A stretch of DNA of 5,157 nucleotides from an uncultured Collinsella sp. (GCA_902492545.1 CABULX010000135.1:1-5157), one strand, 5' to 3'; shown: positions 1 to 5,157, numbered from the stretch's first letter. The notes: generated by a model not told the origin, from the sequence alone. Made by a program: numbers and translations.

Positions 1-17
1 CATGTGGGCCTACTACT

Positions 18-42
18 AGTCATTGGGGACAGACTTAAATGA
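18..42 (+). repeat. 25-bp direct repeat, copy 1
   Basis: This begins AGTCATTGGGG and ends CTTAAATGA, and is identical over 25 bases to the copy at 323-347. The flanking bases differ on both sides, so the identity ends sharply. Unlike copy 2, it is not followed by an inverted arm. Instead it runs into GTGGTCTC, and a gapped relative of this junction (ATGAGGGTCTC) recurs at 384-394. Confidence 0.9.
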
Positions 43-72
43 GTGGTCTCTGGCTGCCCGGAACTGCTGGCA

Positions 73-120
73 CGGAAAATGCATCCCGCTTTGAAGTTCG
101 ATAGCGAGATGCACTTTCCG
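73..120. repeat. Inverted repeat able to form an 18-bp-arm hairpin
   Basis: The left arm (73-90) starts CGGAAAATGCATCCC and the right arm (103-120) ends GAGATGCACTTTCCG. Sixteen of 18 positions pair, with a loop of about 12 bases. The left arm is the only inverted copy of the 15-bp motif that recurs at 106, 168 and 230, and it is an exact reverse complement of the copy at 168-182. It could therefore pair with any of the three downstream copies. No T-run follows on either strand, so it is not a typical terminator. Confidence 0.7.
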
Positions 121-291
121 CGCACGGCCTGTTTGGGAAACTACGTTCCACTTTCCGGCAACATTCCGGGATGCATTTTCCGGTTGAGGCCCTCAAGGGA
201 AACCATGTCCCATGTTGGACGCTCATTCTGGGATGCGCTTTCCGCAGTTGATTGATGCGGGCTTTAAGGACTGTTCCAAGCTGCCGGCAGA
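106..291 (+). repeat. Degenerate tandem array with 62-bp period
   Basis: The motif GGGATGCNYTTTCCG occurs at 106-120 (GAGATGCACTTTCCG), 168-182 (GGGATGCATTTTCCG) and 230-244 (GGGATGCGCTTTCCG), spaced exactly 62 bp each time. By hand alignment, unit 1 (106-167) and unit 2 (168-229) match at 37 of 62 positions without gaps. The shared blocks are the motif, GGCC, GGGAAAC, and CATTC just before the next motif. Unit 3 is more diverged after the motif and needs about a 4-nt shift to align its GTTCCA and CCGGCA blocks (273-278, 283-288) with those of unit 1 (145-150, 155-160). A shorter echo, TTTCCGCAGT, recurs at 316-325. The pattern suggests old tandem duplication; function unknown. Confidence 0.6.
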
Positions 292-322
292 AAAGGAACG
301 TCCCCAGGTGCCGGGTTTCCGC

Positions 323-347
323 AGTCATTGGGGACAGACTTAAATGA
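323..347 (+). repeat. 25-bp direct repeat, copy 2
   Basis: This is identical to 18-42 over all 25 bases. Here the repeat forms the left arm of a longer palindrome that continues to 374. It is preceded by TTTCCGCAGT, which is also found at 239-248 within the 62-bp array, so the array and the direct repeat merge at this point. Confidence 0.9.
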
Positions 348-374
348 CTAGTCGTTTAAGAACGTCCAATGACT
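323..374. repeat. Long imperfect palindrome
   Basis: The outer arms AGTCATTGG (323-331) and CCAATGACT (366-374) are perfect reverse complements. Inner pairing continues through CTTAAA (339-344) with TTTAAG (355-360), and the centre is the palindrome GACTAGTC (346-353). A two-base bulge and a few mismatches interrupt the stem. A single strand of this region would fold into a hairpin of about 20 pairs. The form is typical of REP/RAYT-like palindromes or element ends. There is no T-run, so it is not an obvious terminator. Confidence 0.7.
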
Positions 375-408
375 ACCCACAGAATGAGGGTCTCATCGGG
401 GACTAGGT

Positions 409-449
409 AAATAACAAAAGCCCCCGCGGCCGAAGCGGACCGCGGGGGC
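409..449 (-). terminator. Intrinsic terminator of the PTS operon
   Basis: Read on the minus strand, a perfect 10-bp GC stem (GCCCCCGCGG, 449-440, with CCGCGGGGGC, 429-420) is topped by a further CCG/CGG pairing around a 3-base loop. It is followed at once by TTTTGTTATTT. It begins 16 nt after the stop codon of the 6-phospho-beta-glucosidase gene. The T-rich tail lies only on the minus-strand side, so it acts on the leftward operon. It also insulates the repeat region at 1-408 from operon transcription. Confidence 0.95.
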
Positions 450-465
450 AACAGACCTGCAAGAG

Positions 466-1920
466 TTAACTCAAGTCCTCGCCATTTGATGCAATGACCT
501 TTTGGTACCAGCAGAAGCTGTCCTTTCGGTAGCGATCGAACGTGCCTTTGCCCATATCATCGGCATCAACATAAACAAAGCCATAGCGCTTCTTCATCTG
601 CCCCGTCGAGGCCGACACCAAATCGATACAGCCCCACGGCGTGTATCCCATCAGGTCAACACCGTCCTCGACAATTGCATCGCGCAGCGCAAGAATATGC
701 CTTCGCAGGTAATCAATATGATACGCATCGTGGACTTTGCCGTCTTCCAGCGCATCGAGTCCGCCCACACCGTTCTCGGCGATAAAGAGCGGAAGATGGT
801 AACGATCGTGGTAGCCGGCAAGCGTCACGCGCAAACCCAGCGCATCGATCTGCCACTTCCAGGCAGTCTCTTTATCCTTGAGGTACGGATTGCGCAACGT
901 CGGGAACACGTTGCCCTCCGCCTTCTCGGCGATCACCTGATCATCGGCGCACACCAAGCGCGAGCAATAGTACGAGAACGAGATGAAGTCGACCGTATGC
1001 TCTGCCAGATACTCCGTATCGCCCGGCTCAAAGGGCACGTGAACACCCTCTTTCTCGAGTGCACGCAGCTTCCAAGCAGGATAGGCGCCCGCAGCCATCA
1101 CGTCTGTGTAGAAGTAGCGGCCGCGGTCCTCCTCATACGCAAGCCATACGTCCTCGGGCGCACAACGGTACGGATAGGTCGCACCGGCAGCGACCATGCA
1201 ACCCACCTTGTTTGCGGGATCGATCTTGTGCAGAATCTCGACAGCGCGAGCGCTCGCCATAAACATATGGTGCGAGAACGCCGCGGTCACGGCTGCACGG
1301 TCACGCTCATCCTCGAGCGTGACACCCGCGTTGAGATAGGACAGCGCCACGCTGTTGATCTCGTTGAACGTAAGCCAATAACGCACGAGGCCCTGGTACG
1401 CGCGTCCGACGGTCTCGACGTAGTGCGCATACCGCTCGATCATCTCTCGGCTTTGCCAGCCACCATAGCGCTCGACCAGAGCCAACGGATAGTCGTAGTG
1501 CGACAGCGTCACAAGCGGCTCGATTCCATGCTCGCGCAGCGCCTCGAATACCTGACGGTAAAACTCCAAGCCCTCGCCGTTGGGCTCGGTCTCCATCCCT
1601 GTGGGAAAAATACGGCTCCAGCAAATTGAAAGACGCAGGCACTTAAAGCCCATCTCGGCAAAGAGCTCGACATCCTCGTGCCAATGATGGAAGAAGTCGT
1701 TGCCCCAGCGGCATGGATACAGCCTGTCCGGATCGTCCACGGGCTTTTGCCTGCCAAACATTACATCCCAGCGGTCGGAACCCTGTGGGATCAGGTCGGA
1801 GTGCGACATGCCGCGGCCGCCCTCGTTCCAGCCCCCTTCGGCCTGGTTGGCGGCGAGGGCACCACCCCACAAAAAGCCCTCGGGCATACCGGCGGCAGAC
1901 GTTCTGTCAAAGTAACTCAT
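466..1920 (-). CDS. GH1 6-phospho-beta-glucosidase
   Basis: This is a cytoplasmic glycoside hydrolase family 1 enzyme of 484 aa, the usual length. It is predicted to split PTS-imported 6-phospho-beta-glucosides (such as cellobiose-6-phosphate) into glucose-6-phosphate and a sugar or aglycone. The N-terminal GH1 signature is FLWGGALAANQAEGGWNEGG (residues 16-35). The acid/base Glu is E187 in TFNEIN and the nucleophile is E382 in FIAENG. The phosphate-binding block SASTGQMKKRY (436-446) marks the 6-phospho subgroup. Ala after the first Ser, where LacG-type 6-phospho-beta-galactosidases have Trp, favours a glucosidase. It is the last gene of the operon. The start at 1920 (MSYFDR) lies 1 nt beyond the EIIC stop (TAGCATG on the minus strand), suggesting reinitiation. 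An ATG at 1932 would add MLSS and overlap EIIC by 11 nt. Neither start has a well-spaced Shine-Dalgarno; GAGG lies 12 nt before the 1920 start. Exact substrate is inferred. Confidence 0.95.
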   Translation of the reverse strand: MSYFDRTSAAGMPEGFLWGGALAANQAEGGWNEGGRGMSHSDLIPQGSDRWDVMFGRQKPVDDPDRLYPCRWGNDFFHHWHEDVELFAEMGFKCLRLSICWSRIFPTGMETEPNGEGLEFYRQVFEALREHGIEPLVTLSHYDYPLALVERYGGWQSREMIERYAHYVETVGRAYQGLVRYWLTFNEINSVALSYLNAGVTLEDERDRAAVTAAFSHHMFMASARAVEILHKIDPANKVGCMVAAGATYPYRCAPEDVWLAYEEDRGRYFYTDVMAAGAYPAWKLRALEKEGVHVPFEPGDTEYLAEHTVDFISFSYYCSRLVCADDQVIAEKAEGNVFPTLRNPYLKDKETAWKWQIDALGLRVTLAGYHDRYHLPLFIAENGVGGLDALEDGKVHDAYHIDYLRRHILALRDAIVEDGVDLMGYTPWGCIDLVSASTGQMKKRYGFVYVDADDMGKGTFDRYRKDSFCWYQKVIASNGEDLS

Positions 1921-1921
1921 G

Positions 1922-3271
1922 CTACTCAGCATCCTCGGCAGAAGCTGCCGCGGCGTTCTCCTGCTCCTGAGCCAGGAGCTGGTTATCGTACACCTTAAAG
2001 AACGGGTACCAGACCACAGCCATGACCACGATCAAAACGATCGTAAACACCCAGATGCGCGGGTCGAGGCACTGGACAAAGCCCTGAACGAAGATGGGGA
2101 ACGTGCCGCTCACCAAGATGTAGAAGTTAGAGACAAGACCCAGTGAGACCGCACCCCAATACAGCAGGGCCGAGATCATGCCGCCTAGCACAAACGGAAT
2201 CATGAGGATCGGGTTGAAGATGATGGGCGCGCCGAAGATCGCGGGCTCGGAGATACGGAAGAAGCTCGGCACGATCGATGCCCTGCCAAATGCCTTGAGC
2301 TGCTGCGACTTTGCCCTAAACGCGCAGAGCGCCACAAAAGAGAACGTATTACCCGTGCCGCCGATGAGGTTGATGGCCAACGACATGAGCGCCGGGTGGA
2401 ACTCAAGCGGCTGCCCGGCAGCATAGAGCGAGGCGTTGGCGGCAAAGGCGGCAAGCGTGACCGGGGCGGTGATGGGCATTACGATCATGTTGCCGTGGAC
2501 GCCAAAGCACCAAAACAGCAGCGTCATGAAGCAGATAAGCAGTGCGCCGGGCACAGAGTCAACTGCGACGGAAAGCGGGGCAGCGAGCAGCTTCTCGATA
2601 ACCGAGGGGATGGACAGCGCGGGATCGATCATCTGGATCAGCAGGTTGCCGCCAAAGAAGATGAGGATGTTGGCGAGCATAGGTACGATGGCGCCAAAGG
2701 TTTCGGACAAAAACGGCGGCACGCCATCGGGCATCTTGATGGTGATGCCCTTGGTCTGGCAGAAGCGCGTGACCTCGACGGAGACCAAGGCAACGATGAT
2801 GGCGGTAAACAGGCCCTGCGCACCCAGATAGGTGCAGGGGACCGCCTGGAGCACGGACTCGTCAGCAAGCTGGTAGTAGGACGACGGCGCCGCGGCGATC
2901 AGGAACATCACCAGCGAGGTCATGCCGGCGTTAAGCTTGGGCATCTTGTAGGTGCCCGCCAGGTTATAGGCGATTGCGAACGTCACGATCACCGACAGTA
3001 TGCCCATCGTCATGTTGAAGGGAATGAGCAGCGTGAGCTTATTGGCCGTGGCAAAATCGAGCCAAGGGCCAAAGACGGACCAGAACCCGCCCTGCGCCAC
3101 CAGGTCGGCCGTGACCGGCGGGTTGGCGAGGATCATAAAGACGGCAGATACCAAGATGAAGCTGATCGCGCTCATAAAGCCCTTTTGCATGGAGGCAAAG
3201 TGGCGCTCGGTGCCGCAGAAATTGGCGATAGGGGTCAGTTTTTCCTGAAGCAGGGTCATGAACTTCTCCAT
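1922..3271 (-). CDS. PTS lactose/cellobiose-family EIIC permease
   Basis: This 449-aa integral membrane component of a beta-glucoside PTS binds the sugar and moves it inward while EIIB phosphorylates it. It contains many hydrophobic segments, roughly at residues 33-50, 81-105, 116-130, 152-166, 192-213, 241-258, 343-372 and 404-424. Family hallmarks are FGVHGNM (256-262, with His259), GGTGNT (304-309), and SEPAIFGAPIIFNP (341-354, with Glu342). These match the conserved His and Glu around the sugar site of ChbC-type transporters. Most relatives have NEP where this has SEP. The C-terminal tail (about 430-449) is hydrophilic and rich in Ala, Glu and Gln. The start is fixed by a perfect AGGAGG five nt upstream, which overlaps the EIIB stop codon; the gap to EIIB is 9 nt. 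Cellobiose is the likeliest substrate given the linked GH1 enzyme, but lactose-type relatives share the fold. Confidence 0.95.
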   Translation of the reverse strand: MEKFMTLLQEKLTPIANFCGTERHFASMQKGFMSAISFILVSAVFMILANPPVTADLVAQGGFWSVFGPWLDFATANKLTLLIPFNMTMGILSVIVTFAIAYNLAGTYKMPKLNAGMTSLVMFLIAAAPSSYYQLADESVLQAVPCTYLGAQGLFTAIIVALVSVEVTRFCQTKGITIKMPDGVPPFLSETFGAIVPMLANILIFFGGNLLIQMIDPALSIPSVIEKLLAAPLSVAVDSVPGALLICFMTLLFWCFGVHGNMIVMPITAPVTLAAFAANASLYAAGQPLEFHPALMSLAINLIGGTGNTFSFVALCAFRAKSQQLKAFGRASIVPSFFRISEPAIFGAPIIFNPILMIPFVLGGMISALLYWGAVSLGLVSNFYILVSGTFPIFVQGFVQCLDPRIWVFTIVLIVVMAVVWYPFFKVYDNQLLAQEQENAAAASAEDAE

Positions 3272-3276
3272 GGTTG

Positions 3277-3282
3277 CCTCCT
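3277..3282 (-). promoter_or_regulatory. Shine-Dalgarno of EIIC, overlapping the EIIB stop
   Basis: The minus strand reads TAGGAGGCAACCATG: the EIIB stop TAG (3283-3281) runs into AGGAGG, then a 5-nt spacer and the EIIC ATG. A ribosome finishing EIIB sits on the EIIC initiation region, which would favour coupled translation of the two subunits. Confidence 0.85.
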
Positions 3283-3574
3283 AACCCAACAGCGACTGGG
3301 CGAGTGCCAGCACGTTGGCGGCGTTGCCCATGCCGTAGTCCTGTGCGGGGATGACCGCGGTCGGCTTACCGCTCCCCTGCTTGACGGTGTTGAGCTGGTA
3401 GGACACCTGCGGCCCCAAGAGCAGCACGTCATAATTGGCGCACGTCTCCTGATACTCGCCGATACCCACCGCATCGATATCGAGCTCGATGCCGTTTTGC
3501 TCCGCATATTTCTCGAGTTTCTTCATCAGAATGCTTGTAGACAGACCAGCTGCGCAAACAAGAAGGATCTTCAT
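3281..3574 (-). CDS. PTS lactose/cellobiose-family EIIB
   Basis: This 97-aa cytoplasmic phosphocarrier takes phosphate from EIIA and gives it to the sugar at EIIC. The protein opens MKILLVCAAGLSTSILMKK; Cys7 followed by the AAGLSTS loop is the phosphocysteine site of the EIIB-Lac/Cel family (compare ChbB). The central strand DVLLLGPQVSYQ and the C-terminal helix rich in Ala and Leu complete the small alpha/beta fold, and the length is normal. An ATG six codons upstream (3592, MRRESL) is possible, but it lacks a Shine-Dalgarno and would push Cys deeper than usual. The 3574 start has AAGGGA eight nt upstream. That ribosome site lies inside a perfect 13-bp palindrome (3575-3587). The gap to the EIIA stop is 46 nt and to EIIC 9 nt. 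Confidence 0.95.
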   Translation of the reverse strand: MKILLVCAAGLSTSILMKKLEKYAEQNGIELDIDAVGIGEYQETCANYDVLLLGPQVSYQLNTVKQGSGKPTAVIPAQDYGMGNAANVLALAQSLLG

Positions 3575-3587
3575 AAGGGATTCCCTT
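3575..3587. repeat. 13-bp palindrome covering the EIIB ribosome binding site
   Basis: The arms AAGGGA (3575-3580) and TCCCTT (3582-3587) are perfect inverted copies around one central base, immediately before the EIIB ATG. In the mRNA the AAGG part of the Shine-Dalgarno could pair with CCUU beside the start codon, giving only about 4 bp with a 5-nt loop. Any translational effect would therefore be mild. It could also arise by chance. Confidence 0.5.
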
Positions 3588-3620
3588 CGCATTGATTGGT
3601 TGGATAGTCACCGCACGCCG

Positions 3621-3947
3621 CTAGGCGTTCTTGGTTGCAGTGCGCTCATACAGGCAGATCAGCTCCTGCACGAGCTCCTGAGCAAGCATGGAGCACATGA
3701 GGTGGTCCTGAGCATGGACCAGCAACACATCCACCGACAGATGCTCGCCCGCTGCCTCAGTCGAAAGCAGCTGCGTTTGGATGTGGTGAGCCTTGATTCC
3801 CGCATCCTTTGACTGCTTCATGAGTTTGGCGGCGGCGTCAAAATCCCCCGCCTTTGCCTTTTCAAGGGCTTCGAAGGCAAGGCTGCGTGCCTCTCCCGCT
3901 GCAGCGACCAGCTGAAACGAAACCATCTCGGTTCCCTGATCGTCCAT
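3621..3947 (-). CDS. PTS lactose/cellobiose-family EIIA
   Basis: This 108-aa cytoplasmic phosphocarrier accepts phosphate from HPr and passes it to EIIB. The family fold is a bundle of long helices and usually forms a trimer. Visible hallmarks are GEARSLAFEAL (residues 18-28), AKAGDFDAAAKLM (31-43), AHHIQTQLL (53-61) and VHAQDHLM (77-84). His78 falls exactly at the phosphorylated position known for EIIA-Lac proteins. Asp81, the conserved metal ligand at the trimer axis, and His82 are also present. Length is typical and no key residue is missing. The start at 3947 has AGGAG (3958-3954) six nt upstream. It is the first gene after the 119-bp regulatory spacer, so it probably heads the operon in the order A-B-C-hydrolase. 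By sequence alone it cannot be told whether it also serves other EIIB/EIIC pairs. Confidence 0.95.
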   Translation of the reverse strand: MDDQGTEMVSFQLVAAAGEARSLAFEALEKAKAGDFDAAAKLMKQSKDAGIKAHHIQTQLLSTEAAGEHLSVDVLLVHAQDHLMCSMLAQELVQELICLYERTATKNA

Positions 3948-4066
3948 AACGGTCTCCTCTCCCGTGATGTTTGGTTTGTACTTGAATATTCGAAACGCCT
4001 ATCTCCCGCCCGCAATCCTCGAGGTTTATTGCAGGTAGACTGACAGGGTCATCGACAAAAGAAGTC
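3948..4066 (-). promoter_or_regulatory. Spacer between regulator and EIIA; probable operon promoter/operator region
   Basis: This 119-bp gap is the only spacer in the cluster longer than 50 bp and lies just upstream of the first structural gene, so the operon promoter is most likely here. There is no clear consensus promoter. A weak candidate on the minus strand is TTGCGG followed after 19 bases by AATATT. Two possible protein-binding palindromes are visible: TGACAGGGTCA (4041-4051) and GAATATTC (3983-3990, just upstream of the ribosome site). LicR-type regulators activate neighbouring PTS operons, which fits such a layout. No terminator is seen here, so readthrough from the regulator gene is also possible. 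Confidence 0.45.
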
Positions 4067-5157
4067 TTAAGCCGTATGCGCTTGCACAAGCGCCATCAGC
4101 TCATGCCAGGACCGGCGCTCGCGTAGGCGCTCGACCCCCTGGCGGTCCATAAAGATCTCGGCGAGCAGTGAGCTCAAGATCCGCGCCTCATCGCCGCCCG
4201 ACCGGGCAAACGACACCATAAAGACGATATCGACCTCATGGCCGTATTCGTCCCAAAGAATGGGATGTTCGAGCAGGCCCACGGTAACAAAGGCCTCGGC
4301 GCTCAAGGGATGCATCCCATGGGGCATGGCTACCCCATTGCCAAACGAGGTGGCGCTCGCGCTCTCGCGCTCGGCGACCTCTTGGGCAAACTGGGCATCG
4401 ACACGGCCGCTCTCGACGGCGCGCTCGGAGAGATATCGGAGAACGGCCTGCTTCGACGACGCCTCAACGCGGTTGAAGAACAGGGCACGGCTAAAGAAAG
4501 AGCTCACGGAGTCCGATTGCGCAGTGTCGTCGCTCAGCACCTTGCGGATAGCGTTGACATCGCTCGTCTCCAAGAAGAAATCGGCCTCGCGGACGGGCAC
4601 GGGCAACTTGATGTTGAGCGGCACCGTTGTGAACACGTAGTCGATATGCGAAAAATCGAACGTTCCCACGCGGGCGACATCGCATGTCTCAATCGAATCG
4701 ATATACATGCCAAACTGCTTGCGGTACTGGTGCTCGAGCATACGGGCGCTTCCCGCTCCCGAGGCGCACACGATCAGGATGCGTTTGCGACGCGGCTGGT
4801 CGGCTTGCTGCTCGAGGGCCAGGGCAAATGCCATGGCGATGTAGCCGAGCTCTTCATCAGAGGGCTGGCTGCCAAAATGACGCTCGAGTACCTGCGAGGT
4901 GCCAGCTGCCATCGAATAGGCCAACGGAAACCTCGTCTTGATATCGGGCAGCATGGGGTTATCCATATGCATGTGATATTCAAGGCGATAGCCCAGAGGG
5001 CCGATATGCCGAGCAAGGTTCATGCGAAGTTCAAGATCGCCGCTAAAGTCAAACCTAAACTCATCGTTGACCGCACGTACCATCTCGGAAGCAATCTCCC
5101 ACATCTCGTCCGAGATAACGGCAGAGCCCTTCTCGGGCACGCCCGTGCCCCTGCCGA
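4067..5157 (-). CDS. LicR/ManR-type PTS-regulated transcriptional regulator, partial (N-terminus outside window)
   Basis: This is the C-terminal part (about 362 codons) of a multidomain regulator; the frame stays open to the window edge. The GTG at 5140 is probably internal; residue numbers below count from it. Domain order: a PTS regulation domain (PRD, about 10-112) with LARHIGPLGYRL and NPMLPDIKTRFPLAY; a PTS EIIB-like domain (about 119-203) with Cys125 in ILIVCASGAGSARML; and an EIIA type-2 (mannitol/fructose) domain (about 217-357) with His274 in GNGVAMPHGM. Full-length relatives add HTH domains and a first PRD. In such proteins, HPr and EII phosphorylation of PRD, EIIB and EIIA sites tunes activity to substrate and to the energy state. 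Here the usual YIALHF motif reads YIAMAF, so one conserved PRD histidine is Ala104. It lies directly upstream of the PTS operon on the same strand and most likely activates it. Its gene probably has its own promoter outside the window. Confidence 0.92.
   Translation of the reverse strand, partial: GRGTGVPEKGSAVISDEMWEIASEMVRAVNDEFRFDFSGDLELRMNLARHIGPLGYRLEYHMHMDNPMLPDIKTRFPLAYSMAAGTSQVLERHFGSQPSDEELGYIAMAFALALEQQADQPRRKRILIVCASGAGSARMLEHQYRKQFGMYIDSIETCDVARVGTFDFSHIDYVFTTVPLNIKLPVPVREADFFLETSDVNAIRKVLSDDTAQSDSVSSFFSRALFFNRVEASSKQAVLRYLSERAVESGRVDAQFAQEVAERESASATSFGNGVAMPHGMHPLSAEAFVTVGLLEHPILWDEYGHEVDIVFMVSFARSGGDEARILSSLLAEIFMDRQGVERLRERRSWHELMALVQAHTA
4078..4093. repeat. 16-bp palindrome at the 3' end of the regulator gene
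   Basis: GCGCTTG (4078-4084) and CAAGCGC (4087-4093) are perfect inverted copies separated by two bases. They lie within the codons for the final LVQA residues, ending 8 nt before the stop codon on the minus strand. A T-rich TTCTTTT follows 13 nt after the palindrome on the minus strand, too far for a standard intrinsic terminator. It could weakly attenuate readthrough into the operon or protect the regulator mRNA 3' end, or it may simply be a by-product of codon choice. Confidence 0.5.

Larger units (their letters stand above)
4..380. mobile_element. Possible non-autonomous repeat element (MITE/REP-nest-like)
   Basis: This stretch has no supportable gene and is made almost entirely of repeats. 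Its outer ends are imperfect inverted copies: the left end reads GTGGG, then 8 extra bases, then TAGTCATTGG (4-26). The right end, read on the minus strand, is GTGGGTAGTCATTGG (380-366). Inside lie two perfect 25-bp direct repeats, a hairpin-forming inverted pair and a 62-bp-period motif array. No transposase is present, so any movement would depend on an enzyme elsewhere. The TTGGGGAC core followed by a T/A-rich TTAAA resembles palindromes associated with RAYT (REP-associated tyrosine transposase) genes; that link is from memory and not demonstrated here. The element boundaries are uncertain, no target-site duplication was identified, and the left end may extend beyond the window. Confidence 0.35.

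Noticed and set aside
106..244. CRISPR array as an explanation of the regularly spaced repeats
   Set aside because: The repeat is only 15 bp and imperfect, and the intervening sequences are themselves similar to each other rather than unique. There are three direct copies and no cas gene.
43..255. A 70-codon plus-strand open frame in the repeat region
   Set aside because: It lacks a ribosome site and any recognisable motif, and it overlaps the repeat array.
35..328. A 97-codon minus-strand open frame spanning the repeat region, with ATG in one 25-bp repeat copy and TAA in the other
   Set aside because: It has no Shine-Dalgarno, its composition is unlike the real genes (many Arg, Cys and Pro, no domain), and it is fully explained by the repeats. 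The boundaries fall in the direct repeats because those contain CAT and TTA triplets.
420..449. Terminator hairpin acting also for plus-strand transcription
   Set aside because: The plus-strand side is followed by AACAGACC with no T-run, so only leftward termination is supported.
502..1629. Long plus-strand open frame (375 codons) opposite the hydrolase gene
   Set aside because: It is antisense to a clear GH1 enzyme with intact catalytic motifs. The protein is Arg/His-rich without a domain, as expected for the reverse frame of a GC-rich gene.
3575..3592. Upstream ATG of EIIB giving an MRRESL extension
   Set aside because: No Shine-Dalgarno precedes it, and it would move the phosphocysteine away from its usual place near residue 7-10.
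2396..3595. Long plus-strand open frame (399 codons) opposite EIIC and EIIB
   Set aside because: It spans two genuine genes on the other strand and has a Gly/Asp/His/Arg-rich antisense-type composition with no motif.

Overview
The window carries one minus-strand gene cluster for uptake and first cleavage of a beta-glucoside through the phosphotransferase system (PTS), plus a repeat-rich non-coding end. GC-rich coding sequence and the repeat family at the left end suggest a gut Actinobacterium of the Coriobacteriia (Collinsella-like). That assignment is inferred from general sequence character and was not checked by a search.

Reading along the minus strand, so from right to left: (1) positions 5157-4067, the C-terminal part of a LicR/ManR-type PTS-controlled regulator whose N-terminus lies outside the window; (2) a 119-bp spacer, 4066-3948, which probably holds the operon promoter and operator; (3) a lactose/cellobiose-family EIIA at 3947-3621; (4) EIIB at 3574-3281; (5) the membrane permease EIIC at 3271-1922; (6) a GH1 6-phospho-beta-glucosidase at 1920-466; (7) a strong intrinsic terminator at 449-409. 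The four enzyme and transport genes are packed with gaps of 46, 9 and 1 nt and very likely form one transcript.

The proteins fit together as one pathway. EIIA (His78) passes phosphate to EIIB (Cys7), which phosphorylates the sugar as EIIC brings it across the membrane. The GH1 enzyme then hydrolyses the 6-phospho-beta-glucoside to glucose-6-phosphate and the aglycone sugar. The regulator carries its own PRD, EIIB-like and EIIA-like domains, so it can sense PTS phosphorylation state and hence substrate supply. Cellobiose or related beta-1,4/beta-1,3 gluco-oligosaccharides are the likeliest substrates. General EI and HPr are not in the window.

Positions 1-408 hold no convincing gene. The stretch is built from repeats: a 25-bp perfect direct repeat 305 bp apart, a long imperfect palindrome starting at the second copy, and a 15-bp motif (consensus GGGATGCNYTTTCCG) that recurs three times at exactly 62-bp spacing, with a fourth copy inverted to form a hairpin. 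This looks like a small non-autonomous repeat element or REP/RAYT-type nest parked behind the operon terminator, and it is the least explained part of the window. The operon itself is a conventional system; its most notable oddity is loss of a normally conserved histidine in the visible PRD of the regulator.
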